Shown here piece after piece: positions 35,729-45,800 of a stretch of DNA of 59,579 bases (position 1 is the first letter of the stretch; every line of letters starts with the position of its first letter). A program made the translations under genes and the position numbers. This DNA is from a virus. The stretch is from IMG/VR virus record IMGVR_UViG_3300010885_073914, positions 1 to 59,579 of that record; one strand, written 5' to 3'. Below the pieces are notes generated by a model that was not told where the DNA came from, made no database searches, and was given only the letters and a program-made list of their open reading frames with translations.

Positions 35729-36427
35729 ATGAATTTTAGAAAATGGCTTTATGAAGTTGTCGCCCAAGAAGAATTTGGTGATGAAAACCACAACAATAAA
35801 AAAGAGATAGTTGTTTTAGTTGGACCGCCTGCTGTAGGGAAGAGTACGTTCATAAAAAACAAGTTCCCCAAAGACATGGTGTACCTAGTGAGCAGAGACA
35901 ACATAGTCGATGAGGTTTCATCTTCTTATGGCATGACTTACGACAACATGTTTGAAACGCCTCCTAGCGACTCTGAAATAGGGTCTAAAGTTTCTGGCAA
36001 AGAAAACTTTGGTGTTGTGATACAGGCTCCTCCTTGGATGAAATGGGCCACTCGCGTTTATTCCAACATTCAAGAGGCAAACGATTTAATTAACAAAATG
36101 TTAGAACAAGAATTTAAAAAGGCCGTAGACTCGGGCAAACACGTTGTTGTAGACATGACCAACATGACAATAGGAGCAAGAAAAGGAGCTTTAAAGTACG
36201 TAGAAGGCAAAGACTTTTTTAAGAGGGCAATAGTATTCACGCTACACGAGTCAGATCTGCCTGAACTTTTAAGAAGAATGAAGACAAGAAGCGAACAGAT
36301 AAAAGCAAATGGAGGGTCTAAAACTATAGGGGCTGATGTTATAGATCGTATGATTAAAAGCTTTCAACAAATTGGTCCTGATGAAGGGTTTGATAAAGTC
36401 GATACCTTCAGTTCTTTTGCCCCTTAG
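35729..36427 (+). CDS. P-loop kinase-like protein with head-targeting-like N-terminus
   Basis: 232 residues. Residues 1-9 (MNFRKWLYE) carry the shared targeting-like motif and an L-Y-E cleavage-type site. The Walker A motif GPPAVGKST lies at 32-40, followed by VYLVSRDNIVDEV. The helical lid is around residues 110-150 with VVVDMTNMT as a Walker B-like strand, and R-R near 190 suits an Arg lid (ELLRRMKTRSE). This is the layout of polynucleotide/zeta-type small kinases. The substrate (nucleic acid end, nucleotide or other) is unknown. Its 3' end overlaps the convergent 157-residue gene by 4 bases. It may be packaged and injected (inference). Confidence 0.75.
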   Translation: MNFRKWLYEVVAQEEFGDENHNNKKEIVVLVGPPAVGKSTFIKNKFPKDMVYLVSRDNIVDEVSSSYGMTYDNMFETPPSDSEIGSKVSGKENFGVVIQAPPWMKWATRVYSNIQEANDLINKMLEQEFKKAVDSGKHVVVDMTNMTIGARKGALKYVEGKDFFKRAIVFTLHESDLPELLRRMKTRSEQIKANGGSKTIGADVIDRMIKSFQQIGPDEGFDKVDTFSSFAP

Positions 36428-36897
36428 ACTTTGCTTGTTACCATACCTGAGTAATCTGTTCCGCCTGTTTTGATTATTACAGGCTTAGAGTCGCCCAGTT
36501 CTTCTATTGCAGTCTGTGCCTTAGCACTTTTTGAAAAGAATTGTTTTATCTCGTTAATCACTCCCTTTATGACTGCTTTGCCTGCTTGTTCCTCTTTCAT
36601 ATTCTCTCCCATGAAATCATTAAACATTTCTTCAAGATCTAGAGAGTAAGCTTTTCCAAATGGCTCTGTGTCTTTTTCTTTTTGTACTCTATAGGCTAAA
36701 GATCTTCCTATTTCGTATATTCTTATCCCTTCAAAAGGGAGATCTTTATTGTCAGACTTTACATAGATGTATGAGTCTTCATGATCTATATGGTTATAAG
36801 TGTGCAACCCAGACTCTTTAAGAGCTTTTAAGACGATTTTTAAGTGCCTTCTTGATTCTCTTTCTTTTCTGTCAACGAATTCTAAGAATTGTTTCAC
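36424..36897 (-). CDS. Unknown protein with targeting-like N-terminus
   Basis: 157 residues, GTG start at 36897 with an AAAGGAG site 5 bases upstream. The N-terminus MKQFLEFVDRKERE resembles the M-x-x-F-x-E-F form of the targeting peptide. Residues ~35-75 are beta-rich (HEDSYIYVKSDNKDLPFEGIRIYEIGRS), then comes a helical region, and the C-terminus is Gly/Thr-rich (KTGGTDYSGMVTS). It is the last gene of a three-gene minus-strand operon. No known domain recognised. Confidence 0.55.
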   Translation of the reverse strand: MKQFLEFVDRKERESRRHLKIVLKALKESGLHTYNHIDHEDSYIYVKSDNKDLPFEGIRIYEIGRSLAYRVQKEKDTEPFGKAYSLDLEEMFNDFMGENMKEEQAGKAVIKGVINEIKQFFSKSAKAQTAIEELGDSKPVIIKTGGTDYSGMVTSKV

Positions 36898-36919
36898 CTT
36901 TTCTCCTTTGATTGACTTG

Positions 36920-38257
36920 TTAGCACTGTCTCATTAAAACTTCTGGAGCCGAGGGTACACACCTCATTATAACTTTTAGGTCACTAGGATTGCCTGAGTA
37001 TGGTATTTCTTTAAGCACCATGCCCGAGAACCCAGATGAAACTTCTTTTATCGTGTTAAACTGAGCGGTTAAAAAGAGCATACCATCTATTCTTTCTAAG
37101 AAGTCTATTTCCTCTTTCATTGGTTTGCCATCTTCATCAACCTCACCAGTCTCTTTGCTATATTGTATTTTTATGTCAATGTAAGGAGTGATCGAACCAT
37201 TGTCATCTATCATGGCCTCAGAGTTTGTACTCTGAATCATTTTAACAACAATTTTTCCATCTGTATAAGCATCCTTTATACTGCCAGATATATCCCAACC
37301 TAACGTGTATATTGTACCATCTTCGCCAACTATGTTGATCAAGAACCCTCTTTTCTTGAACATGTCGGCAATGCTTTCGATTATTACTCTTTTTCTTAGA
37401 ACATCCTTTTCTTCAGGAGAACCTTCTTCAAGCCTTCTTTGCTCAGGGTCTGTTAGATACTTTGAAGCATCCTCTTCTTTTAGGCACCATTTGCCGATAT
37501 CAACTCTTCCCCATTTGTCATTATATCTTGTAGATATTCTTATGGAGTAATCTCTCTCGTTGTATATAACGTCTTCATTGTTTCCACCCGTGCCTACTTG
37601 AACTCCTCCTATAATCGATGATATAAACTTACGGTGTAGGTCCCCTTTCATACCTAAAAGACCTTTTAGTTTAATAAACACATTATTAAGGTCTGGTGTC
37701 TTTTGAAAAGAGGCATCCATGTGATTCACTAAAGAAACCGTTGGATTATTTCTATCAAGATCCTCTTTAACGAGTCTTCTTACTTCTTTGCTTGCCTTGT
37801 CAATATTTGCATGTTGTCTTAAGAAACATATTTGTAGGTTGTCCTCAACAAACTTTCTGGGATAGGAATCTAGATCTTCATCTCTAACTTTTTGTATTAA
37901 TTCAATTAGCTTGTTTATATCGCCCTTTATAGATTCTTTGAAGTAGTTGTTTTTCCACTGTTCAAAGTCTGCACTTTCTTTTTCTTCCGGCATGTCAGGG
38001 GCCACAGGATCCTGACTCACGTCTGGCATTTCTTGGCTCTGATCCTGGCTCTGTGCTTGGTCCGTTTCGCCGTTTTCTTGGTTAGATACGTTCGGGTCTT
38101 CTTGAGGGGCATTGCCCATTTGATTCATTTGGGCGTTTGGGTCTTGGGTTTGTCCCGCCTGTGGATTGGCACCCATATCTGGCGAAGCCATGCCTTGTTG
38201 GCCTTGCATCCCCGTCTCATCTTCTTCTTTTAACCATTCTTCTATTGCGTATCTCAT
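36920..38257 (-). CDS. Unknown protein with targeting-like N-terminus and Gln/Asp/Met-rich linker
   Basis: 445 residues; AAGGAG 4 bases before ATG 38257. The N-terminus MRYAIEEWLKEEDE is a variant of the targeting motif with an L-K-E site. Residues 15-95 are low complexity (Gln, Asn, Asp, Pro, Met) like a flexible linker. A globular part of ~340 residues follows: helices at 100-220 (LIELIQKVRDEDLDSYPRKF), then a beta-rich region with YSIRISTRYNDKWGRVDIGKW. No enzyme motif is seen. It may be an abundant internal head protein (inference). Confidence 0.5.
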   Translation of the reverse strand: MRYAIEEWLKEEDETGMQGQQGMASPDMGANPQAGQTQDPNAQMNQMGNAPQEDPNVSNQENGETDQAQSQDQSQEMPDVSQDPVAPDMPEEKESADFEQWKNNYFKESIKGDINKLIELIQKVRDEDLDSYPRKFVEDNLQICFLRQHANIDKASKEVRRLVKEDLDRNNPTVSLVNHMDASFQKTPDLNNVFIKLKGLLGMKGDLHRKFISSIIGGVQVGTGGNNEDVIYNERDYSIRISTRYNDKWGRVDIGKWCLKEEDASKYLTDPEQRRLEEGSPEEKDVLRKRVIIESIADMFKKRGFLINIVGEDGTIYTLGWDISGSIKDAYTDGKIVVKMIQSTNSEAMIDDNGSITPYIDIKIQYSKETGEVDEDGKPMKEEIDFLERIDGMLFLTAQFNTIKEVSSGFSGMVLKEIPYSGNPSDLKVIMRCVPSAPEVLMRQC

Positions 38258-38258
38258 C

Positions 38259-38804
38259 CTACTCCTTCTTTTTCTTCTTGGCTTGATTTATGGCCTTGAT
38301 CAATTCTTTTCTGCTGAAGTCCGCCTCAGAACCTATATTAAAATTGTTTTGCTGCATGGCATTAAGGTGGGGTCCTGAATATGCATACGTGTTTTTTAGC
38401 TTTAACCTTGTCATAAGATCTGCGGCCTTAAGCATCTTGTCTTGTAAATCTGTTTTTATTTTGACAAGATTCACTAATGCTTCTTTTGACGAAGTCGTCG
38501 CATCGCCTTCATTTATTACCATTTCTGCAAAATTATCTATGTAATCACTCACCTGTTTTCTGTCTTCTTTAATGTCTGTTAGTATGCCGGTAATAACATC
38601 CATGTATTGTTCGTCGCTTATCAACATTTCTTTTTGTTCTAGACTAGGAGTCATAGCAACGTTCATCTTAGGAACCATGCTCTCTATGTCTTCCGGTCTT
38701 ATTTCGTTTGCATCAACGTCTAATACGTCATTTTTTTGCGTAATTAGGGGCTCACCCTCGATTATGACCTCTGCCTCTAATTTTTGTTCTTCTTGTTTTG
38801 TCAT
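38259..38804 (-). CDS. Unknown acidic helical protein
   Basis: 181 residues, first gene of the minus-strand trio, one base apart from the next start. The acidic N-terminal ~60 residues (DVDANEIRPEDIESMVPKM) are followed by helices with regular Ile/Leu/Asp spacing (DVITGILTDIKEDRKQVSDYIDNF), and the C-terminus is a Lys run. It could be a DNA-binding packaging or scaffold-type protein, but there is no specific evidence. There is no Shine-Dalgarno site; TCTATATATT lies just upstream. Confidence 0.5.
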   Translation of the reverse strand: MTKQEEQKLEAEVIIEGEPLITQKNDVLDVDANEIRPEDIESMVPKMNVAMTPSLEQKEMLISDEQYMDVITGILTDIKEDRKQVSDYIDNFAEMVINEGDATTSSKEALVNLVKIKTDLQDKMLKAADLMTRLKLKNTYAYSGPHLNAMQQNNFNIGSEADFSRKELIKAINQAKKKKKE

Positions 38805-38846
38805 GTTGTAATATATAGATTATAAGGTCTTAGAAATGGAAACAAT

Positions 38847-39143
38847 ATGTCAAGACACAACTTGAGTCTATCCCAACTATCAGATACCGTACTAAGAAAC
38901 GATGAAAGACTTAAAGTTGTTATAAATGAGCAAGAAAACATAAAAAAAAGCTTTTCTAGTTTAGAAGAAAAGACCCAAAAGCTTGAGATCAAAGTAGAAT
39001 CGGCCTCCATGAGGATTGGCTCTCATGATGCAAAATGGTCAACAATAATGGATATGGTCTGGAAATGTGCTTTGATGATAATAGCTGGCTACATTTTATA
39101 TGCACTAGGACTGCAAGCCGATTTAGCCTTTCCTCCTCCTTAA
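38847..39143 (+). CDS. Coiled-coil protein with one C-terminal membrane helix
   Basis: 98 residues. Residues ~5-60 are a coiled coil (LRNDERLKVVINEQENIKKSFSSLEEK), followed by one membrane helix at ~70-88 (MVWKCALMIIAGYILYALGL). This layout occurs in small phage lysis-associated proteins, such as haemolysin XhlA-like factors; the match is only by architecture. It is divergent from the minus-strand trio at 38804. Confidence 0.5.
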   Translation: MSRHNLSLSQLSDTVLRNDERLKVVINEQENIKKSFSSLEEKTQKLEIKVESASMRIGSHDAKWSTIMDMVWKCALMIIAGYILYALGLQADLAFPPP

Positions 39144-39157
39144 AAAAATGTTGACCT

Positions 39158-39165
39158 ACTAAATA
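39158..39165 (+). promoter_or_regulatory. Late promoter ACTAAATA
   Basis: ACTAAATA 20 bases before ATG 39186, with ACGAGG as ribosome-binding site in the short leader. Same octamer as at 35702 and 57358. Confidence 0.65.
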
Positions 39166-39185
39166 AATAGATAAACGAGGTACAA

Positions 39186-40661
39186 ATGAGATTTTCAAAC
39201 TATATTCAGCTAAGGGAAGCTTCTTCAAAAGAGCCAAGTTTTATTACATCAAAGATAAAGCTGCAAAAGGAAACAGGCTCAAAGGAATTTTCTCCTTTTA
39301 CTGTTAACAAAAGCTCTAGGGCAAATTTAAGGCCTATAATAAAAGCGTTCTTAAGTTCTAATCAAGTCGGTTTGGGTTACACCACTATAGACAAGTCAAA
39401 AGGCGAGGTTGAGCCACAACTTAAGAAGAAAGCTTTGTATCTCACTGGTGGTGCTGTTCGTGACCATCTAAAGGGCAAGACACCAAGAAACTATGACCTT
39501 GTAACAGACGCAACTATTAGTGAAATAAAGATGATTCTAGATCAATCAGAGGAAGACTTTACAGAAGTCAAGCCAAGATCACAGAAGCACAAAGATGACT
39601 CAAGATATAAAGATCTTCCAACAACCGCTAAGGGTAAGAAATTTTATGTTTCTAGATGGGATAAAAAAGGAAAAGAGTTAGAGGTCACAATAGAAATAAA
39701 TGGAGAAGAATTTAACATAGCTCCATTAAGTAAAAGTTCAAAGAGTAGAAGAGTAGAACCAGATGAAGGGCTAATTGCTCCTTCTATAGAAGATGACGCT
39801 TCAAATAGGGACTTAACAATAAATTCTTTGTACATACCACTTGGAACACCTGACGGCGATAACTCTGAACTGCTTGATCCGTACGGCGGAATTAACCATT
39901 TAAAAAACGGTCAAATAAAGTTTGTAGGCGACAAAATAGAAGACAGGCTTAAAGAAGACCCAATGACAGCGTTTAAGGTTTTGAATTTGAACTCACGTTA
40001 CGGTGGATCGAGCCTTTCTAAAGAGTACGAGAAAACTATTAAAGGACATATTAAGAATATAGCATCTCTGCCAAAAGAAGACTTAAAGAAAGAATTCATA
40101 TCAGGATTAGAGCACCCAGACTCAGATCCAAGAGGGTATATGAAGTCAGCTTACGGCTTGGATCTCCTGAGACTAGTCTTTCCAGACGTAGAATTTAATC
40201 CACAAGACCTACCAGAGAACTTTAGGGGCGACAGATGGCTATCTACAGCTTGGATGCTTAGAAACAACTCTCCCGACTCGGTTAAAGAGCTTCTTTCGTC
40301 CAATGGTTGGACGGATCAAGAAGCAAATGACGTTTCATTCTTGGTTAAGCTATACAGCTGGGCCTCAAAAGAAGGCTTTAGCCCTGATTCTTTTTACGAC
40401 ATTAAGTCTGCTCATACCGGACTAACGAAGTCTAAAATAAAGGAATGGATGAAAATGGTCGATTTAGATAAAGATGAATTCAATAAATTTATTGATTGTG
40501 ATTCAAGCGACCTAACTCCATATGTGGCGGATTCTTACGGAAAAAAGACTCTTAACCCCTTATTTCGTAAAGTCTTAGGAAGAACTCCAATAGGTAAGGA
40601 ATTCGATTACGTAAAGAAGAGTTTATTTAAAAACAGGTGGAAAGACACCCTAGGTCAATAA
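39186..40661 (+). CDS. CCA-adding / poly(A) polymerase-family nucleotidyltransferase with targeting-like N-terminus
   Basis: 491 residues. The head domain motifs are clear: LTGGAVRDHLKG (86-97), YDLVTDA (103-109; the two Asp are metal ligands) and DASNRDLTINSLYIPLG (~204-220), as in tRNA nucleotidyltransferases and bacterial poly(A) polymerases. A helical body follows, as in the family. Unlike host enzymes it starts with MRFSNYIQLREAS, the targeting-like peptide with an L-R-E site, and has an insertion at ~115-200 between the two motif groups. It may act on tRNA or mRNA 3' ends early in infection if injected; this is inference. Confidence 0.8.
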   Translation: MRFSNYIQLREASSKEPSFITSKIKLQKETGSKEFSPFTVNKSSRANLRPIIKAFLSSNQVGLGYTTIDKSKGEVEPQLKKKALYLTGGAVRDHLKGKTPRNYDLVTDATISEIKMILDQSEEDFTEVKPRSQKHKDDSRYKDLPTTAKGKKFYVSRWDKKGKELEVTIEINGEEFNIAPLSKSSKSRRVEPDEGLIAPSIEDDASNRDLTINSLYIPLGTPDGDNSELLDPYGGINHLKNGQIKFVGDKIEDRLKEDPMTAFKVLNLNSRYGGSSLSKEYEKTIKGHIKNIASLPKEDLKKEFISGLEHPDSDPRGYMKSAYGLDLLRLVFPDVEFNPQDLPENFRGDRWLSTAWMLRNNSPDSVKELLSSNGWTDQEANDVSFLVKLYSWASKEGFSPDSFYDIKSAHTGLTKSKIKEWMKMVDLDKDEFNKFIDCDSSDLTPYVADSYGKKTLNPLFRKVLGRTPIGKEFDYVKKSLFKNRWKDTLGQ

Positions 40662-40755
40662 TTTTACCAAATTGCATTATTTTTTATTTTGCTAATATCC
40701 GTTATCTCTGTGACCGTCCTGGATATATACTATAGACGTCAAAAGGAGATGCGAT

Positions 40756-41136
40756 ATGAGTTCAAAACCCTATAAATCTTACAGGAAGTTAGTTTCTTTA
40801 CTTAAGGAGAAGTGCCCTTTGGCATACCCAGTTAGTGTTAGAAGAAAAGAAATAAGCGATTTTGACGGTGACTGCTCACTACAGTCTAAGAAATTCTTTA
40901 TTAGAATAAACAAGTCTTTGAACGAATCGGCCGCAATAGATACTTTGATCCATGAATGGGCACACGCTAGAGCGTGGAACCATCTGCATGATAAGTTGTC
41001 TTGGGAGGAATTTGAAGAAAGATCCCACGATGCTTCTTGGGGGGTTGCATATAGTGAAGTATACAAAACATACGAACAAAACTTTTTTCCCTCTAACACT
41101 CCGATTTATAAATGTGGCAAGTTCAAAATTAAGTAG
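40756..41136 (+). CDS. HExxH zinc metallopeptidase-like (SprT/WLM-like)
   Basis: 126 residues; AAGGAG upstream. The zinc-binding motif LIHEWAHA gives His66, Glu67 and His70. The segment EERSHDASWGVAYSEVYKTYE after it can supply a third ligand (His91 or a Glu). The short length and absence of a signal peptide fit phage SprT-like proteins of unknown substrate. The start at 40756 keeps the full fold. Confidence 0.72.
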   Translation: MSSKPYKSYRKLVSLLKEKCPLAYPVSVRRKEISDFDGDCSLQSKKFFIRINKSLNESAAIDTLIHEWAHARAWNHLHDKLSWEEFEERSHDASWGVAYSEVYKTYEQNFFPSNTPIYKCGKFKIK

Positions 41137-41179
41137 TTTTTACTCTAATTCATTTAGTGGAAGACACAAATGAGGACAG

Positions 41180-42040
41180 ATGGACTATTTTTTAAGCGTT
41201 CCAAATTCGACATATTTTTATTGGCAACTAGAATTGCTAATACAAAGCTTTAAAGATCTAAACAAAGAAGAAAATCTCTCTATATTTATTTATTCTCGGC
41301 CTGAAGATAGCACACAGTACCTGAATAACATGTTCTCTAAGAATCTAATTGCTCACAAGAAAAAGATTTATACAAACAACCCTGGGTTGGTTAAAGGATG
41401 CCCTGAGCTTAACAAAATTTACAATCTTCTAACAGCCGTAAACTCTGGGTACATAAAGCAACCTTTTGTTCTGTTGGAGCCCTGCACCGTATTTCGAAAG
41501 GACTACTTCTTTCCTGAGCCGGATGCTTCGACATTTGCGTTTGCGGTTGATCCTTTCTTTACTGTAGAAGAAGTAGAAAAGAATGTTGGGCCTTTTTACG
41601 AGTGGTTTAACTTAGAAAAAAGTGTTTTTGAATCAAGCTGGATTCCTATAGGAGAAGTTTATGCATTTAATAATCTTACCTCCGATTTCTTTTCTTCTTG
41701 TGTGATTATAGCTGAGAAACTAGCTTTACATCAAATGCTTGATAATAAAAAAGTTTGGGAACGAACTGCTGACTTGGCCATAGCAATTTGTGTTTTAGTA
41801 AAGTCCTCCCAGGTGTCCTGCAGAGGTGATTGCTCAATAGTTGGCCCTATTAACTCTGACTTTGATTCCTTCTTAGTAGGTTATAAGGATGGTTATCCTC
41901 CTACATTTTTGAGATCTATGTATCCGTTTAACCCTCTCTCTTTTGGTGATCCAATAGAAGAACTCTCCAAAATAAATTATACAAATAACTCAAGCTATAT
42001 TTCAAACATAGCAAGGAGGATAATTGCAAGAAGATCGTAA
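41180..42040 (+). CDS. Glycosyltransferase-like protein
   Basis: 286 residues, GAGG site upstream. The N-terminal MDYFLSVPNSTYFYWQLELL, LSIFIYSRPED and later QPFVLLEPCTVFRKDYF have the look of a GT-A Rossmann-like fold where the usual DxD is altered (LEPCT). It is the first gene of a three-gene operon; the overlap with the patatin gene is 17 bases. A specific sugar or acceptor cannot be told. Confidence 0.5.
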   Translation: MDYFLSVPNSTYFYWQLELLIQSFKDLNKEENLSIFIYSRPEDSTQYLNNMFSKNLIAHKKKIYTNNPGLVKGCPELNKIYNLLTAVNSGYIKQPFVLLEPCTVFRKDYFFPEPDASTFAFAVDPFFTVEEVEKNVGPFYEWFNLEKSVFESSWIPIGEVYAFNNLTSDFFSSCVIIAEKLALHQMLDNKKVWERTADLAIAICVLVKSSQVSCRGDCSIVGPINSDFDSFLVGYKDGYPPTFLRSMYPFNPLSFGDPIEELSKINYTNNSSYISNIARRIIARRS

Positions 42041-42872
42041 AAAGATCGGATTCTGCTTTACAGGTGAAGGGGCAAGAGGATCCATTCAGGCTGGAATAGC
42101 TCTTGGATTGGCAAAGTCTGGCATACACGCTGATTATACCATTGGAATATCATCTGGTTCTATATGTGCGGCCTCTTACTGCTACCTTGGGCCTCAAGGT
42201 CTTGCTGACATGTGGTCCGATATATCTGGTGTTTTTGATGTTTTCGGCATAAATTTTGACTTTCCATTTAGGACTGGTTTGTTGAATCAGAAACCAATGC
42301 AGAGAATCGTTAATAAAGCCCTTAAGAATGATGCCATATGTGAAAGTGTGGTCTGCAGAATGAATATACAGACTGGAGATTTAGAGTATGTTTCTAATTC
42401 TAATGTAAGCAAAGATCAATTCGAAGATGCGGTTCTAGGAAGTGTTGCCATCACTGGATTAGTAGAAGATCATAAAGGATACGTAGACGCAGGTAGCAGA
42501 CAGTTGGCTCCCCTTGAGCAATGCATAAAAGCTGGTTGTAAAGAAATCTATGTTATAATGGGCAGGCCGTCATATTTAGAAAACTGGACAATACCTAAAG
42601 GACTGTTTAGACAACACAAGATGGCTTTTAGAGCTTTGGACATAACACTTTATGAAATAATGATAAGAGACATTTTTTCTTGCATCAGATCAGAAGGTCA
42701 CCCAGACTTTAAAGGCGTAGACATACATTTGGTCGAGCCGAGCAGTCTCTTCTTTGAAAGCGTCGAGTTTTCAAAATGCAAGTCAGGTGTGGCTTACGGC
42801 GAAAACAACTATTACATTAGCGACAAAAAGGGAATAATTAAATCATTAAGTTTCAATGAGAGTAAAATATAA
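42024..42872 (+). CDS. Patatin-like phospholipase
   Basis: 282 residues. The start is TTG 42024, chosen for the strong AAGGAGG site 5 bases before it; ATG alternatives fall inside the domain. All patatin features are present: the oxyanion loop GEGARGS (14-20), nucleophile elbow GISSG (Ser43) and the catalytic Asp in YVDAGSR (Asp155; usually DGG or DGA). The family hydrolyses acyl chains from membrane lipids. No signal peptide is seen. It is sandwiched between two glycosyltransferase-like genes with 17-base overlaps on both sides, so all three are probably co-translated. It may act on host membrane lipids or deacylate a glycan; inferred. Confidence 0.85.
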   Translation: MQEDRKKIGFCFTGEGARGSIQAGIALGLAKSGIHADYTIGISSGSICAASYCYLGPQGLADMWSDISGVFDVFGINFDFPFRTGLLNQKPMQRIVNKALKNDAICESVVCRMNIQTGDLEYVSNSNVSKDQFEDAVLGSVAITGLVEDHKGYVDAGSRQLAPLEQCIKAGCKEIYVIMGRPSYLENWTIPKGLFRQHKMAFRALDITLYEIMIRDIFSCIRSEGHPDFKGVDIHLVEPSSLFFESVEFSKCKSGVAYGENNYYISDKKGIIKSLSFNESKI

Positions 42873-45800
42873 AGGTTCTATTGAACCCAACAACAACTGG
42901 GAAGATCTAGCGAAAAAGGCTGTGGAATTATCCTTTCGCAATGATTTTGAGCTCGATCCATCAAAAAGTCATAACTACGCAGAATCTAGTTCTCTTCTTG
43001 AAAAGAGTATGGAGGTGTGTACTTCTTCCTGGCCCTTTCTTAGATATGCAGAACTCTGCCGGGACTATGAATCTAAAATAAGTACTTACGAACGTTCTGT
43101 TAAAGTAGAAGCGACCAGCCTAGCGATTGCTAGATTAGTTTATCTTAACTCCGTCTTAGATAATCTCGATAAAGCAAAGTACTGGCTGGATCAATTGATA
43201 TCTCTTTATCCTAATGATCCCTACATAAAGAACTTCATGTTTTTGAAGGACACCTTTGTAGGTAAAGATAAAGTCACGCGCTGTAGTCTTGTACCTTACG
43301 ACTTTGACCCAGTCTTTTACAGGGAAGCACACAAGGAACTCGGTCTTCAGTCAGACATAGAATCAATATTTCACTTTATTGAATATGGAAGAAATGAGTT
43401 AAGAGATTACAAGAGGCCCATAGACATACCTGTGGTAAAAGTAGTCTTGTTCACTCAATATTACGCTTGCGACGAGCAAACAAAAAATGATATAGTTTAC
43501 TGTTTGAACAAAAACATTGAGAATCCACTAATAAACGAGTTAGTTCTGTTCTATGATCAAGATGAATTAAAAAATGAACTTATAGAATTATCTCAAGCGT
43601 CAGATAAAATTCGTATTGTTAAAATAGAAGAAAGACTTACTTTTAAACAATGGTTTGAGTTCAGCTCGCAGAATTATTCAGAAAGTTGGATAAAAGTACT
43701 TGCTAATTCTGACATATACTTTGATAGCACATTAAGCTTCTTATACAATCTAGAATACAGAAAAGATATATTTTATTCTTGTTCAAGAGTAGACCTAGAC
43801 GACTCAGGCAACCTTATTCCTAGTCGTATAACTAACAGTAAAGATTCACCATTAATAAATAATTACACATCACAAGATTGTTGGGTTTATAAAGAAGATT
43901 TGCTGCCCTTTAAGTCTGATTTTAAGCTAGGGTATGAGAACTGTGACGTTTTTCTTAAAGATCATTGTTTAGCTTCTGGTTGTCATTTCTTGAACCTTTT
44001 TAACCATATAAACTGTGTCCATGTTGACAGAAGATCTATCAAGGTGAGAGGCAAATATGAGTTCTCACCAAAAGAATCTTCAAACAACAGTGATTACGAA
44101 GGTGATTGGGTTGGTTTCGCTTTAGCAGCTTTAGAAGAAAAAGACCAAACAAGTGCAATCAAATTGTTTCGTAGGTCCATAGAACTTAAACCAAGTGCAT
44201 CATGGCCCTACATAAAACTCGCAGCGATGTTAAATGACACCAAAGAGAAAATAGAATTACTCACAGAAGCAATAAAAATTGATAATAACTGTTGGGGTTA
44301 TATCATGCTAATACGTTCTTTTTTGAGTACCAATGATTATTATAAAGCTAATGATCTTTTGTCTACTCTAGAAGAATTAGTTGCGAACGAAGCAGGGGCG
44401 GAAGCAGATGTTCTAAAAGAAGTTAAAGAACTTAAAAGCTATATCGAAATAAAATTAAGAACAAAGATTTATCTTAGAGTTTATGGAAACTTGTTTAAAA
44501 GACTAAGGACTATAAATTCGTTTTATTCTTTTGCTAAGCAGCACAAAAAAGATTTATTTGTATATTGGGGCGAAGGTTTTCAATGGTCTTCACAAAAGTT
44601 TGATGATCTGTTTGAGAAAGTGGAATCTATTTCTTTTGTAGAAAAAGAGTTTATCGAAACCAATTCTAAAAACACTTTAGACCTAAGTTTGTTGATGAAC
44701 GCTAAAGGAAAAGATTTGAGTGACAAAGAGATCTTAGAACATCTTAAAAAAGAAAGCTTCACTTATTTTGGAGATGAATGTTTAGAAGATGTAATAGATG
44801 GATTTTCCGTAGATAACAACTTTTATCAACTGCTTGTTCCAAAGCTTTCATTAGATCAAAGCTACAAGGTAGACGCCATACTAAAGCAATTCGTGGATGG
44901 AAAGACTTTTGGTATTTTTATAGACAACCCAGATACCTCTTTGTTAAAGAAAGAAATAGATAAACAAATAGAAGAAGAACCCAAATCTGTTTTCTTTGTA
45001 TCCTGTAATCGTGCTGATTTATTGAGTTCTTTGATTGAAGATTATCCTGAGAGAATCGTTTTTCAAGAAAAAGAATTTGAGGATACAGAATCCTATGAAA
45101 TGCTCGGTGATCAAACCAACAAATTAGTTGACTTGTTTTTACTAGCTTCAACAAACAAAATAATTAGCTGTCCTTGCAACGAGATAACTAATGTGTCATC
45201 GAAAATGTCCGGCGTGCCGCTTATAGAATTACCTGGGTATGAATGTAAAGAAAAGACTTTGAAACCTAATTTAATCAGGGTGCACCATCAATTGGGATGG
45301 CAAACTCCTGCGTTTACAGAAAAGCAAGCGTTTATTAATCACGATAATAATTACCTATGTCCTTCTGACAAAATTTATATTGCTTGCCCCTGGGCTTCTA
45401 TAATAGATTTCATTGTTTCTAGGTTTCAAAATTCAATTAGATTATCTGACTTTTATGAATCTCAAGAAATACGAAACTACTTAGAAAACCACATGAGAAC
45501 GAACGGCTACGATTCAAAAAAACTTTTAGATTACGACACACACACAGTGTGCCAACACATTTTTTGGCATAAGCTAATAAGATTCTGGGTCTCGCATGGC
45601 ATAAAAAATGTTCATGCGTCTCATTTAACAAAAAACTTTGTTCATGTTGATGGAATAAAGTTCTATCCTTGGTTTCTTGTTGGGTCTAATATAGAGAACC
45701 CAAAAAGAAACTTTAACATGACATTTAAGAGAGATAGAAAATACCTCTGTTCTTTTATCGGAGCCACTACAAAAGCATATAGGTCAAATATTAGACAAAA

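Noticed and set aside
40662-40755. Terminator after the nucleotidyltransferase
   Set aside because: There are T-rich runs but no convincing GC-rich stem.
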